Assembly (NCBI GenBank): GCA_041859945.1
Contig: JBFLGC010000051.1
Span: forward strand, 1-18,955
Length of the DNA stretch: 18,955 nucleotides
Direction: 5' to 3'
From: Tetragenococcus sp041859945
GTDB lineage: Bacteria > Bacillota > Bacilli > Lactobacillales > Enterococcaceae
Both the position numbers and the translations under genes were made by a program. Within the stretch, counting starts at the first letter, position 1, and the number at the start of each line of letters is the position of its first letter. Shown in pieces: positions 1 through 6,974 of the stretch. The notes below the pieces were generated by a model, which was given only the letters and a program-made list of their open reading frames with translations, was not told the DNA's origin and made no database searches.

Positions 1-111
1 AAGTATAACAAAAAGAAGCAAAAACGGCTAACAAAATTTAGGAACCAATCAATAGTTAAATAGCTGTCGCTAGTAATATTAAATTTTTATTAAGAAAGCG
101 AAGATTTCGAG

Positions 112-149
112 AGAAAGCGATTGCAAACCATTTCATTTCATGGTATAAA
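112..149 (+). promoter_or_regulatory. Strong sigma-A promoter with extended -10 and overlapping cre-like box
   Basis: The -35 is TTGCAA (121-126), the spacer is 17 bp and the -10 is TATAAA (144-149), preceded by TGG (141-143), which makes an extended -10. The start of transcription should lie near 156. AGAAAGCGATTGCA at 112-125 fits the catabolite-responsive element consensus TGWNANCGNTNNCA at every fixed position except the first, and it covers the -35. AGAAAGCGA also occurs at 93-101, 19 bp upstream. The promoter is well supported by sequence. CcpA control is inference. Confidence 0.6.
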
Positions 150-155
150 GTAATT

Positions 156-415
156 GTAAGGGGTCATAAGAGTTCCCAGTAAAGTAGTCGATGTAGGAAC
201 TACGAGAAAAGAATTGTTGTGAGCTTAGATTAAACGCAAAGGATGTGGGAATTTGAGAAACTCCTTACAAATCGAATAAGGGAATCCGATAGATACCAAA
301 AAAGCACCAGAAGTGGACATAAGAACCTTCTGAAGTGTGAAAAATGAGACCTATGTCAGGAAAATATTAGACATATGAGCTCGGACATCATCGGATTCCT
401 ATTTTTTTGTCTTTT
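156..415 (+). ncRNA. Candidate structured small RNA with its own promoter and intrinsic terminator
   Basis: This is the gene-free left end (1-491). No open frame of useful length is present. Downstream of the promoter at 121-149 the sequence can form several helices: GTAGT/ACTAC (about 184-203); a hairpin around 249-265; a closing stem GGAATCCGAT (281-290) with ATCGGATTCC (389-398), perfect over 10 bp; and inside that stem CAGAAG/CTTCTG (with outer CAC/GTG support) and TATGTC/GACATA, which gives a three-way-junction shape. The closing stem is followed at once by TATTTTTTTGTCTTTTTTT, so it doubles as the terminator. I do not recognise an RNA family: it lacks the conserved cores of RNase P RNA, tmRNA, SRP RNA and T-box leaders. 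A 6S-like RNA or an independent sRNA is possible. It ends before the lipid-kinase promoter, so it is probably not a leader of that gene. Confidence 0.4.
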
Positions 416-429
416 TTTAAGCAATTTTT

Positions 430-458
430 TTCAATCTTTCTTGGTAGCGTGTTATACT
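430..458 (+). promoter_or_regulatory. Promoter of the lipid kinase gene
   Basis: The -10 is TATACT (453-458) with TG one base upstream (450-451), an extended -10. A weak -35, TTCAAT, lies at 430-435, 17 bp away. Transcription should begin near 465. The gene then has GGAGAG (481-486) five bases before the ATG at 492. Confidence 0.55.
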
Positions 459-491
459 ATTTGAGACTAACGTAAGCTATGGAGAGAATGA

Positions 492-1451
492 ATGACAACT
501 ATACATTATTATTTACTGGTCAACCCGACTTCTGGTGGCGGAAACGGACAGGAGGTTTGTAATAAAATATGTCGCTTTTTGGAAGAAAAGCAATTAAGTT
601 ATAACGTTTTTAAAACAGAATTTGCCGGTCATGAAGTAACACTCACCCAGCAACTGATCCAAAAACATTTGCGGGCTTGGGATGCAACAAAAGCAAGCAC
701 TTTTCCTTTATTAGTGGTCATTGGTGGGGATGGCACCTTGCATCAAGTAACTAATGAAATTTATCATACCAATAAGGCGATCCCAGTTGCTTATTTACCA
801 GCCGGTTCAGGAAATGACTTTGCGAGAGGATTGAATTTATCACGAGATCCCGAACAAAGCTTTTACCATTTGCTTCAAATACAGGAGCCTCGGTTGATCA
901 ATGTGATCAACTACTATGAAGCCAATTGCGAAGAAAGTGGCTTGGTCTTCAATAATTTGGGGATCGGGTTGGATGCAGCGATTGTGCAAAAAGCCAATGA
1001 ATCCATTGCTAAAGCTAATTTGCAAAAACTACATCTGAGCTCTTTTGCTTATGTCCTAGCAGCAATCAAAATCTTATTTCAACAAAAAGGCTTTCCTATC
1101 CTAATCGAATATAATGGCCAACAAGTAGGTTTTTCCAAAGCCTTTTTGTGCACCACGACCAATCATCCTTATTTTGGTGGCGGCGTTAAAATCGCCCCTT
1201 CTGCGGATCTGGCCAAAAGAGAGTTCAATTTAGTTTTGGTCGAGCGCATCCCCATGATCAAAATTTTACACTTGATTCTTTTGTTGATACGGCAAAAGCA
1301 CACCAGCTCGTCTAATTTTCACCAAATCACAACTGACGAATTGCGCATCGTTTCTACAACGTCGCAGTTTGCTCAAGCGGATGGGGAGATTTTCTCCAGG
1401 GCACCTTTTGATTTCACTTTTAAAATGGATACCCTTTTGTTTTGGGGCTAA
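492..1451 (+). CDS. Diacylglycerol kinase family lipid kinase (YegS/DgkB/BmrU type)
   Basis: This is a soluble ATP-dependent lipid kinase of the DAGK catalytic family. It probably phosphorylates diacylglycerol or a related lipid at the membrane face, returning it to phospholipid or lipoteichoic-acid metabolism. The sequence shows NPTSGGG at residues 11-17, the nucleotide-binding GGDGT at 78-82, PAGSGNDFARG at 103-113 and a C-terminal DGEIF stretch, in the family order. Its 319 residues match the usual length of about 300. The start at 492 is fixed by GGAGAG five bases upstream. An ATG at 488 is out of frame. It is a single-gene transcript with its own promoter and a strong terminator, and runs convergent to recD2. 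The exact substrate cannot be read from sequence: DgkB-type and YegS-type members share these motifs. Confidence 0.9.
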   Translation: MTTIHYYLLVNPTSGGGNGQEVCNKICRFLEEKQLSYNVFKTEFAGHEVTLTQQLIQKHLRAWDATKASTFPLLVVIGGDGTLHQVTNEIYHTNKAIPVAYLPAGSGNDFARGLNLSRDPEQSFYHLLQIQEPRLINVINYYEANCEESGLVFNNLGIGLDAAIVQKANESIAKANLQKLHLSSFAYVLAAIKILFQQKGFPILIEYNGQQVGFSKAFLCTTTNHPYFGGGVKIAPSADLAKREFNLVLVERIPMIKILHLILLLIRQKHTSSSNFHQITTDELRIVSTTSQFAQADGEIFSRAPFDFTFKMDTLLFWG

Positions 1452-1460
1452 AATGATAAA

Positions 1461-1495
1461 AACCATCTTACTTTCAATCAGTAAGATGGCTTTTT
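1461..1495 (+). terminator. Bidirectional intrinsic terminator between the lipid kinase and recD2
   Basis: CCATCTTAC (1463-1471) pairs perfectly with GTAAGATGG (1481-1489) around a 9-nt loop. TTTTT follows on the + strand. On the minus strand the stem is followed by a TTTTTATC tract, so it can also end the recD2 operon, whose stop codon is at 1494-1496. Confidence 0.85.
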
Positions 1496-3914
1496 ACTTT
1501 TTGAAATCATAGGGAGTCAATCCATCTAAACCAATCAGTGGGTCGATTTTCCCACTTGCAATCATAGCTAAGCTCAAGCATTTCGGTCCTTGGTCTAAAG
1601 ATTGGCGCTTTTCTTCAAAAGGGGTTTTCGATACTTCTTTTGCCGATGCTACTTTTCTTTGAGACTCAGAAAATTTTTGATCGCCTAAAATCCGTTCTTT
1701 GAGTGTCGTTTGTCGTAAATTGGATTCTTGTTCGATACACCTCCGATAAGAAAGTGGATCGCCTAATAAAATAAGCAAGTCTTTACTACGGGTAACAGCT
1801 GTATATAAAAGATTTCGTTGCAACATGCGATTGTATTGCGGGACCATCGGCAAAATCACCATCTTAAATTCACTACCTTGTGATTTATGGATGGAACAAC
1901 AATAACTAAGCGTGATATTGAGCCACTCGTTTCGTTTATAACTGACTTCGGTGGTATCAAATAAAATCGTCAATTCGTCAACTTTATCTTCTGAATCCTT
2001 CGCATAGGTGATGCCCACGATTTCACCCATATCGCCATTAAATACATTCTTTTCAGGTAAATTGACCAATTGTAAAACTTTATCACCAATACGATAAACC
2101 GTGTCATTCCAACGAACTTGCTTCTTTTTTCCGTCTGCATTAGAATTAAAAATCTCTTGTAGACTTTTATTCAAAGCATCGATCCCGGCCGGGCCACGAT
2201 ACATAGGCGCTAGTACTTGCACATCTTGGGCGGTAAAACCTTTTGCCTGTGCCTTTTTGACGACAGTGGCGATGATAGGCTCGATTTGATAAGCATTGCA
2301 AGCAAAGAAAGAGCGATCTTTTTGGTTTTGCGTCAAATCGATAGGCATATGGCCACTTTTGATATCGTGAGCCAGATCGATAATGGTCGATCCATCCCCT
2401 TGTCGATAGATCTCAGTCAATTCTAACTTTGGGATCAGCGGTACTTGCAAAAGATCATGTAATACTTGCCCAGGGCCCACAGATGGCAACTGGTCTTTAT
2501 CTCCCACTAAGATCACTTGCATGGTATCTCCGATTGCTTTGAATAAAGTGTTGGCAAGCCAGGTATCGACCATAGACATTTCATCGATGATAAGTAGACC
2601 GCCTGTCAATTCTTTAGCAGTCATTTCAGAGGCTTTCTCTCTTCCGTTCAAGCCTAGCAGTCGATGGATCGTGGCACTCGGTAAGCCGGTCATCTCGTTC
2701 ATTCTTTTAGCGGCCCGTCCGGTAGGTGCCGCTAAAAGGATCGGAAACTCATCTTCATGATATTCTTTGGGATCCAAAGAGACATCGTTTAAGGCAGCAT
2801 AAAGCTGGACGATCCCATTTATGACCGTCGTTTTTCCCGTTCCTGGCCCCCCTGTCAGAATGAATAAAGGTGCTTGAATAGCTTGATAAATGGCCTTTTC
2901 TTGCGAAGTGCCATAGGTGATCCCGCACTCTTTTTCAATTTTTTTTAAGGCTTTAGTGACTTTATCAGTTGGATACTTTGGTTCATGGCTGCGATTTAGT
3001 AAAGCTTGAAGAGACGAAGCGATCCCAAATTCTGCAAAATACAAACTATTTTCGTATAAATTTGTTCCTTCTTGAGCAATTTTATTTTCTTCGACCAATT
3101 CCAGCATCACATCAGCCACTGTCTGAAATTTTATTTCAACAGGACGACTGGTTTCTAGTAAACGGGTCACTTGTTCCAAGAGCATTTTTGCACTTGAGAA
3201 GGTATCGCCTGTTTGAACAGCCTGTTGAAAGATTTGATGAAGGACTGCCGCTCGGATGCGTCGTGGGGAAGTCGCTTCTATTCCTAATTGTTCTGCGATC
3301 ACATCCGCTTTCTTAAAACCGACGCCTTCGATATCTTCCACTAATTGATAAGGGTTTTCTTCGATGATCGCTAATGCCTCATTTTTGTAGGTTTGGTAGA
3401 TGGCAAACGATAAGTTGCTCCCAAACCCATAGCGATTCAAACCGACGATGACCCTATCCATGCCGTAATTTTCCCGAATCGTATCGACCATCAGCTGCCT
3501 TTTTTTAGTAGTCAAACCCGAAATTTGCTCCAAAATAGAAGGATTTTCAATGATTTGGTCAATAGCCGTTTCCCCCAAAAGATCGATGATCCTTTCGGCC
3601 GTTTTTTTGCCGATGCCAGGAAATTTATCGCTTGACAGATAGGTGATCAAGCCGTGCTCTGAAGTCGGCTGATCTTTTTCGTAGCGATCGACTTGCATCT
3701 GTTTCCCATACTTAGGGTGTTGCACCAATTTTCCAAAGAAACGATAGGATTCCTCTTCTTGAACATCACCAAAACTTCCCGTAACAACGATCTGGTCGTC
3801 CTGATAATCACTATTGGTCTCTGTGATCGAGATCAAAAGGACTTTAAAAAAGTTGCCTGGATTTTGATAAAAAACCGCAGCGACCTTCCCTACGATGTAA
3901 ATTGGATCTGGCAT
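1494..3914 (-). CDS. recD2: ATP-dependent RecD2-type DNA helicase
   Basis: This is a superfamily 1 5'-3' DNA helicase of the RecD2/TraA group, found in bacteria that lack RecBC partners for it. It acts in DNA repair and replication-fork maintenance. Numbering here uses the 806-residue product. The N-terminal part carries an OB-like region and a helix-hairpin-helix (GIGKKTAERI, about 100-109) typical of RecD2. Walker A GGPGTGKTT lies at 355-363 and Walker B DEMSMVD at 444-450, followed by GDKDQLPSVGPG near 471. The C-terminal half has the SIHKSQG motif and a VTRSK-type motif VI. I chose ATG 3914 because AAGGGAG lies 8 bases upstream. A TTG seven codons earlier (3935) is open but sits in the ribosome-binding region. 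It is the last gene of the trmL operon, 27 bp after the phosphatase. Confidence 0.94.
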   Translation of the reverse strand: MPDPIYIVGKVAAVFYQNPGNFFKVLLISITETNSDYQDDQIVVTGSFGDVQEEESYRFFGKLVQHPKYGKQMQVDRYEKDQPTSEHGLITYLSSDKFPGIGKKTAERIIDLLGETAIDQIIENPSILEQISGLTTKKRQLMVDTIRENYGMDRVIVGLNRYGFGSNLSFAIYQTYKNEALAIIEENPYQLVEDIEGVGFKKADVIAEQLGIEATSPRRIRAAVLHQIFQQAVQTGDTFSSAKMLLEQVTRLLETSRPVEIKFQTVADVMLELVEENKIAQEGTNLYENSLYFAEFGIASSLQALLNRSHEPKYPTDKVTKALKKIEKECGITYGTSQEKAIYQAIQAPLFILTGGPGTGKTTVINGIVQLYAALNDVSLDPKEYHEDEFPILLAAPTGRAAKRMNEMTGLPSATIHRLLGLNGREKASEMTAKELTGGLLIIDEMSMVDTWLANTLFKAIGDTMQVILVGDKDQLPSVGPGQVLHDLLQVPLIPKLELTEIYRQGDGSTIIDLAHDIKSGHMPIDLTQNQKDRSFFACNAYQIEPIIATVVKKAQAKGFTAQDVQVLAPMYRGPAGIDALNKSLQEIFNSNADGKKKQVRWNDTVYRIGDKVLQLVNLPEKNVFNGDMGEIVGITYAKDSEDKVDELTILFDTTEVSYKRNEWLNITLSYCCSIHKSQGSEFKMVILPMVPQYNRMLQRNLLYTAVTRSKDLLILLGDPLSYRRCIEQESNLRQTTLKERILGDQKFSESQRKVASAKEVSKTPFEEKRQSLDQGPKCLSLAMIASGKIDPLIGLDGLTPYDFKK

Positions 3915-3941
3915 CCGTGTTACTCCCTTCAACAAAACTTT

Positions 3942-4565
3942 CTAAGCTCTTAAAAAATCTGTCTCGTTCCATTGGATCAAACGATAAGGCCTGGTTTTCT
4001 GACTCTCTAAAAGCGTCACACTATTATTGTCCAAGCCCCCCATATTCCTATAATCAGCTGGACTTTTTCCGATCAAATGTTGGATCAGCATCGTTAATGC
4101 CGCTCCATGTCCGACAAAAAGTAAAGGACCTTCATTTTCTGCGACGGCTTGATAGACCGTTTCCGTCAAACGTTTAATGGCTTGAGTCACGGTTTCACCG
4201 AAATAAGCATTAGGATCATAGCGATCTAAATGATGGCGCAGATCGTGCATTTGCTTTTGATAGCCCAGTGTCAGATCATCAAAACGTTGCCCTTCGATTT
4301 CACCAAAACCCAATTCTCTTAGTGAATCTTTATAGAGGATTTCCATAGGATAAAGCGATTTGGCGGCAATTCCTTGGGCGGTGTCAGAAGCTCGCTTGGC
4401 AGTACTAGAATAAATCTTTTCAAAAGGAATCTCTTTTAGATATTCCCCCAAAAGCGCAATATCCCGATAGCTATCGGCAAGTAGCGGAGAATCGCCATAC
4501 ATACCTTGCAGACGATGTTCAAGATTCCATTGCGTTTTTCCATGACGCGTAAAATAAAGTTTCAT
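3942..4565 (-). CDS. Histidine phosphatase family protein (phosphoglycerate mutase-like)
   Basis: This is a small histidine phosphatase of the cofactor-independent-of-domain PhoE/GpmB/CobC type. The N-terminal RHGKT (R7, H8, G9) supplies the phospho-accepting histidine. A second arginine lies near 58 (AKRASDTA), the acid/base glutamate is probably in the RELGFGEIEG segment (83-92), and the second catalytic histidine is in VGHGA (H153). Its 207 residues are usual for the group. AAAGGAAG sits about six bases before the ATG. It is the middle gene of the operon: trmL ends 14 bp upstream and recD2 starts 27 bp downstream. Substrates in this family are very diverse (sugar phosphates, nucleotides, cofactor precursors) and the neighbours give no metabolic clue, so I assign no specific reaction. 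Confidence 0.88.
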   Translation of the reverse strand: MKLYFTRHGKTQWNLEHRLQGMYGDSPLLADSYRDIALLGEYLKEIPFEKIYSSTAKRASDTAQGIAAKSLYPMEILYKDSLRELGFGEIEGQRFDDLTLGYQKQMHDLRHHLDRYDPNAYFGETVTQAIKRLTETVYQAVAENEGPLLFVGHGAALTMLIQHLIGKSPADYRNMGGLDNNSVTLLESQKTRPYRLIQWNETDFLRA

Positions 4566-4579
4566 TCAGATCTTCCTTT

Positions 4580-5083
4580 CTAATCAAGTTTATCATTTTT
4601 GTAGTGATGACTCAATTCTTGTCCAGGAAAACTCTGTTGTCTTAAGGCTTCGTAAATCAAAATAGCCACGGTATTGGATAGATTCAAGGCTCGTACGTGG
4701 GTATCGTTCATCGGGATACGTAGACATTTTTCTGCGTTTTCACGCATAAATTCTTCTGGTAGTCCGGTCGTTTCTTTGCCAAACAAAAAGAAATGATCTT
4801 GACCATCATCAAAATTTTCTTCCGTATACACTTTATTGGCAAATTTACTGATCAAATGTAGGGGTCGATCGCCCACTTCTTCTAAAAAGACCTCTAAATT
4901 GGGATGATAAGTAATAGCGACACTATCCCAATAATCAAGCCCAGCTCGTTTTAAATGCTTATCATCGGTCGAAAAGCCTAGTGGTTCGATCAAATGTAAA
5001 GGAGTATTTGTGGCAGCACAGGTTCTGGCGATATTGCCCGTATTGGCTGGGATCAAAGGTTCAAATAAAGCGATGTGGTTCAT
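4580..5083 (-). CDS. trmL: tRNA (cytidine/uridine(34)-2'-O)-methyltransferase TrmL
   Basis: This is a minimal SPOUT-fold (TrmD/SpoU class) methyltransferase that 2'-O-methylates the wobble base 34 of certain leucine tRNAs, using SAM as a homodimer. The N-terminus MNHIALFEPLIPANTGNIAR is the TrmL signature. Further on are a LFGKETTGLPEE stretch and the C-terminal knot segment RIPM...RALNLSNTVAI that forms the SAM site. I start at ATG 5083 (167 aa), which gives the conserved MNH start and a suitable distance from AGAGAAG. A GTG three codons earlier (5092) would lie almost on top of that ribosome-binding site. It is the first gene of the trmL-phosphatase-recD2 operon, preceded by an attenuator-like leader. 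Confidence 0.93.
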   Translation of the reverse strand: MNHIALFEPLIPANTGNIARTCAATNTPLHLIEPLGFSTDDKHLKRAGLDYWDSVAITYHPNLEVFLEEVGDRPLHLISKFANKVYTEENFDDGQDHFFLFGKETTGLPEEFMRENAEKCLRIPMNDTHVRALNLSNTVAILIYEALRQQSFPGQELSHHYKNDKLD

Positions 5084-5111
5084 TAAATTCACTCTTCTCT
5101 TTCAAATCATT

Positions 5112-5233
5112 TTTTACATAAAAAAAAACGTAGCAACTCGGTGTCTAGCACGGCAAGTCGTTACGTTAGTGAAACTCTTTTCACTAACTTTTATCAGAAC
5201 AGGATGCTGATAAAAACCAATGAAATATGTCTT
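5112..5233 (-). promoter_or_regulatory. Attenuator-like leader RNA upstream of trmL: three hairpins, the last an intrinsic terminator
   Basis: From the promoter at 5240-5268 a transcript would begin near 5233. In transcript order it holds hairpin A (5207-5215 with 5189-5197, perfect 9 bp, 9-nt loop), hairpin B (5179-5188 with 5165-5174, perfect 10 bp, 4-nt loop) and hairpin C (5156-5167 with 5127-5138, 12 positions with one mismatch and one wobble). C runs straight into nine U residues (complement of 5120-5128), so it has full terminator form, yet it stands about 40 bases before the trmL start. B and C share 5165-5167, so both cannot be complete at once. It is either a regulated leader or a short independent RNA of about 120 nt. 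I recognise no riboswitch core. There is no gene in 5084-5346. Confidence 0.5.
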
Positions 5234-5239
5234 GAAAAT

Positions 5240-5268
5240 AATATATCATTCACACGTAATGATTGCAA
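5240..5268 (-). promoter_or_regulatory. Sigma-A promoter for the trmL leader/operon
   Basis: On the minus strand the -35 is TTGCAA (5268-5263) and the -10 is TATATT (5245-5240), separated by 17 bp. The predicted start is near 5233. It is the only good promoter I see between rlmA and trmL. Confidence 0.65.
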
Positions 5269-5346
5269 GTAAAAAAATCAAAAAATTCAAAAAAAGTTCA
5301 CAAATGGTTAATTTTAGAACCAATTGAGGGTCCTTTGCTTTCTTTT

Positions 5347-6186
5347 TTAAGTCGTGCCGATCAAAATAGTCAGATCGACTGTCACTTTTTCAAGTGGTTT
5401 TTGGCGTAAATCTGCTTTCCTAGTTTCCGAAACTTGCCATTCCAAGGGGGACATTTCTAACAACGAATAACGCACATTTTTAGGGATCATAAATTCATAA
5501 CTGATCTGTTTTTTCTTGACGCAATTAAAATTTTCCGCAAATTTTGTGACAACAGCTTGGTTTGAGTAATTTTGTTTGTCTTGATCTTCGGGATAAAAGG
5601 CTTGCCGTAACTCTTTTAAATAAGAAGTCCCAGGCACAACTTTGATCACCTTCCCGCCTTTTCCTAGCACCCGTCTGAATTCATGATAATTAGACGGTGA
5701 AAAGATATTTAAAACAACTGAAAAGCTGTTATCTTGAAAAGGTAGATTCGTCAAATCGGCCACACACCAAAAAGCATCATTTGGTTGGTCAGTTGCCAAA
5801 TAGACCCCAGCTTTGGAAATATCAAAACCCACGCACAAATCTGTGGCGACCCGATTGTTTATTTCGTTTAGAAAGCTACCTTCCCCACAACCAACGTCTA
5901 GTAATCGTTGTTTTTCACAATGTGGCGCTAGAAAATCTAGGATTGGGCCATACATCCCCGCTTGGATCATCTTTTGGCGATGCACAAAAAGCCGATTATC
6001 ATAATCTGTTTTGACTTGACGCTCTAAAAAGTACAGGGTTCCCTTTTTAGAAAGATCAAAAGTATGCCCATTTTCACAGGTCAACTGATTTTTTGCTGTC
6101 GTCATCGCTTTATGACAACGCGGGCAACGAAAAAGATGCACATAGGTTTGAATAAAATGCGCTCCACGTTCGATTTTTTTTAGCAT
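5347..6186 (-). CDS. rlmA: 23S rRNA (guanine-N1)-methyltransferase, RlmA family
   Basis: This enzyme methylates N1 of a guanine in helix 35 of 23S rRNA (G745 in the Gram-negative RlmA-I type, G748 in the Gram-positive RlmA-II/TlrB type) with SAM. The N-terminal zinc site is visible as C21, C24, C37 and H41, in the family spacing. The Rossmann SAM motif LLDVGCGEG lies at 95-103, followed by a class I methyltransferase fold. Its 279 residues are normal. AAGGAG lies about ten bases before ATG 6186. It is transcribed divergently from cutC and probably alone: the gap to the trmL promoter holds only a weak TGGTT/AACCA stem with U-rich stretches (about 5280-5325), perhaps its terminator. In Gram-positives the RlmA-II type would be expected, but the base specificity is inferred from lineage. 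Confidence 0.9.
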   Translation of the reverse strand: MLKKIERGAHFIQTYVHLFRCPRCHKAMTTAKNQLTCENGHTFDLSKKGTLYFLERQVKTDYDNRLFVHRQKMIQAGMYGPILDFLAPHCEKQRLLDVGCGEGSFLNEINNRVATDLCVGFDISKAGVYLATDQPNDAFWCVADLTNLPFQDNSFSVVLNIFSPSNYHEFRRVLGKGGKVIKVVPGTSYLKELRQAFYPEDQDKQNYSNQAVVTKFAENFNCVKKKQISYEFMIPKNVRYSLLEMSPLEWQVSETRKADLRQKPLEKVTVDLTILIGTT

Positions 6187-6217
6187 GACCTAAACACTCC
6201 TTCTAAAAATTTAGCTT

Positions 6218-6246
6218 TTCCGATCCTTTATCGAATATGGTAAAAT
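6218..6246 (+). promoter_or_regulatory. cutC promoter (extended -10)
   Basis: TAAAAT (6241-6246) is preceded by TGG (6238-6240), giving an extended -10. A poor -35, TTCCGA, lies 17 bp upstream (6218-6223). The divergent rlmA promoter must overlap the same 90-bp gap: on the other strand TTGTAT and TATTCG stand 17 bp apart, but that is weak. Confidence 0.45.
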
Positions 6247-6278
6247 AAAAAAGAATACAATAAGAAATAGGTGATGAT

Positions 6279-6923
6279 ATGTTGATCAAAGAATTCTGTG
6301 CTGAAAATTTTACCTTAGTTCCACAGGCGATCGGTTTAGGTGCGAAACGGATCGAACTATGTGACAACCTAGCTGTCGGGGGGACCACGCCAAGTACGGG
6401 CGTGATCGAAGAAACGATCCATTATGCTCATGAGAAGAACGCCTCTGTGGTGACGATGATCCGTCCCAGAAGTGGTGATTTTGTTTATAATGATACTGAA
6501 CTTAGGATCATGGAAACCGATCTTATCGAAGCTAAAAAGCTTGAAACCGATGGCGTGGTTTTTGGCTGCTTGACTTTAGACCATCAATTGGACAAAGAAG
6601 CCAACATGCGCTTAATCCAGGCGGCGGAAGGTTTACAAATCACCTTTCATATGGCTTTTGATGAATTAGACCTAGCCGATCAATTGACAGCCATCGATTG
6701 GCTTGCCGAACAAGGCATTGACCGGATCTTGACGCATGGTGGTAGCAACGGTACACCGATTGCAGACAATTTTTTTCATTTAAAAAGCTTGATTGCTCAT
6801 GCCAAAAGTCGCCTGACGATCCTTCCCGGCGGAGGGATCACCCACCAAAATGCCGAAAAAATAGTGAAAGTCCTAGGCGTAAAAGAGGTCCACGGTACCA
6901 AGATCATTGATTTGAATCAGTAA
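6279..6923 (+). CDS. cutC: Copper homeostasis protein CutC family
   Basis: This is a TIM-barrel protein of the CutC family, linked to copper tolerance and Cu(I) binding in Enterococcus and other bacteria; its biochemical reaction is not settled. Typical blocks are visible: ELCDNLAVGGTTPS at 26-39, IRPRSGDFVY at 61-70, a GCLTLD segment, LTHGGSNGTP, and the C-terminal ILPGGGIT and EVHGTKI barrel strands. At 214 residues it is the shorter Gram-positive form (the Escherichia coli protein is about 250). AGGTGA stands four bases before the ATG. It is a single gene with its own promoter and terminator, divergent from rlmA. No copper-repressor box (TACANNTGTA) is seen upstream, so copper induction is not suggested by the sequence. 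Confidence 0.92.
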   Translation: MLIKEFCAENFTLVPQAIGLGAKRIELCDNLAVGGTTPSTGVIEETIHYAHEKNASVVTMIRPRSGDFVYNDTELRIMETDLIEAKKLETDGVVFGCLTLDHQLDKEANMRLIQAAEGLQITFHMAFDELDLADQLTAIDWLAEQGIDRILTHGGSNGTPIADNFFHLKSLIAHAKSRLTILPGGGITHQNAEKIVKVLGVKEVHGTKIIDLNQ

Positions 6924-6926
6924 GCG

Positions 6927-6957
6927 AAAATGCTACTCCATGGTGAGTAGCATTTTT
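6927..6957 (+). terminator. Intrinsic terminator after cutC, possibly bidirectional
   Basis: ATGCTACTC (6930-6938) pairs with GAGTAGCAT (6945-6953) around a 6-nt loop and is followed by TTTTT. The reverse strand has a shorter TTTT tract after the same stem, 18 bp past the mgtE stop, so it may serve both convergent transcripts. Confidence 0.8.
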
Positions 6958-6974
6958 GATTCTGATGAAAGGGT

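Noticed and set aside
281..398. Miniature inverted-repeat transposon bounded by GGAATCCGAT/ATCGGATTCC
   Set aside because: There is no flanking target duplication, and the right repeat is followed directly by a T tract, which fits a terminator stem better. It was kept as part of the RNA candidate.
156..415. T-box, tmRNA, SRP RNA or RNase P RNA at the left end
   Set aside because: None of their conserved core sequences (for example the T-box AGGGTGG segment or the SRP GGAA-loop helix) can be found.
3915..3935. TTG start for recD2 seven codons upstream
   Set aside because: The added codons cover the ribosome binding site of the ATG at 3914, which has better spacing.
5129..5166. CRISPR-like or phage attachment role for the hairpins upstream of trmL
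   Set aside because: There are no repeated spacers, no integrase and no tRNA nearby; the hairpins fit a leader/terminator.
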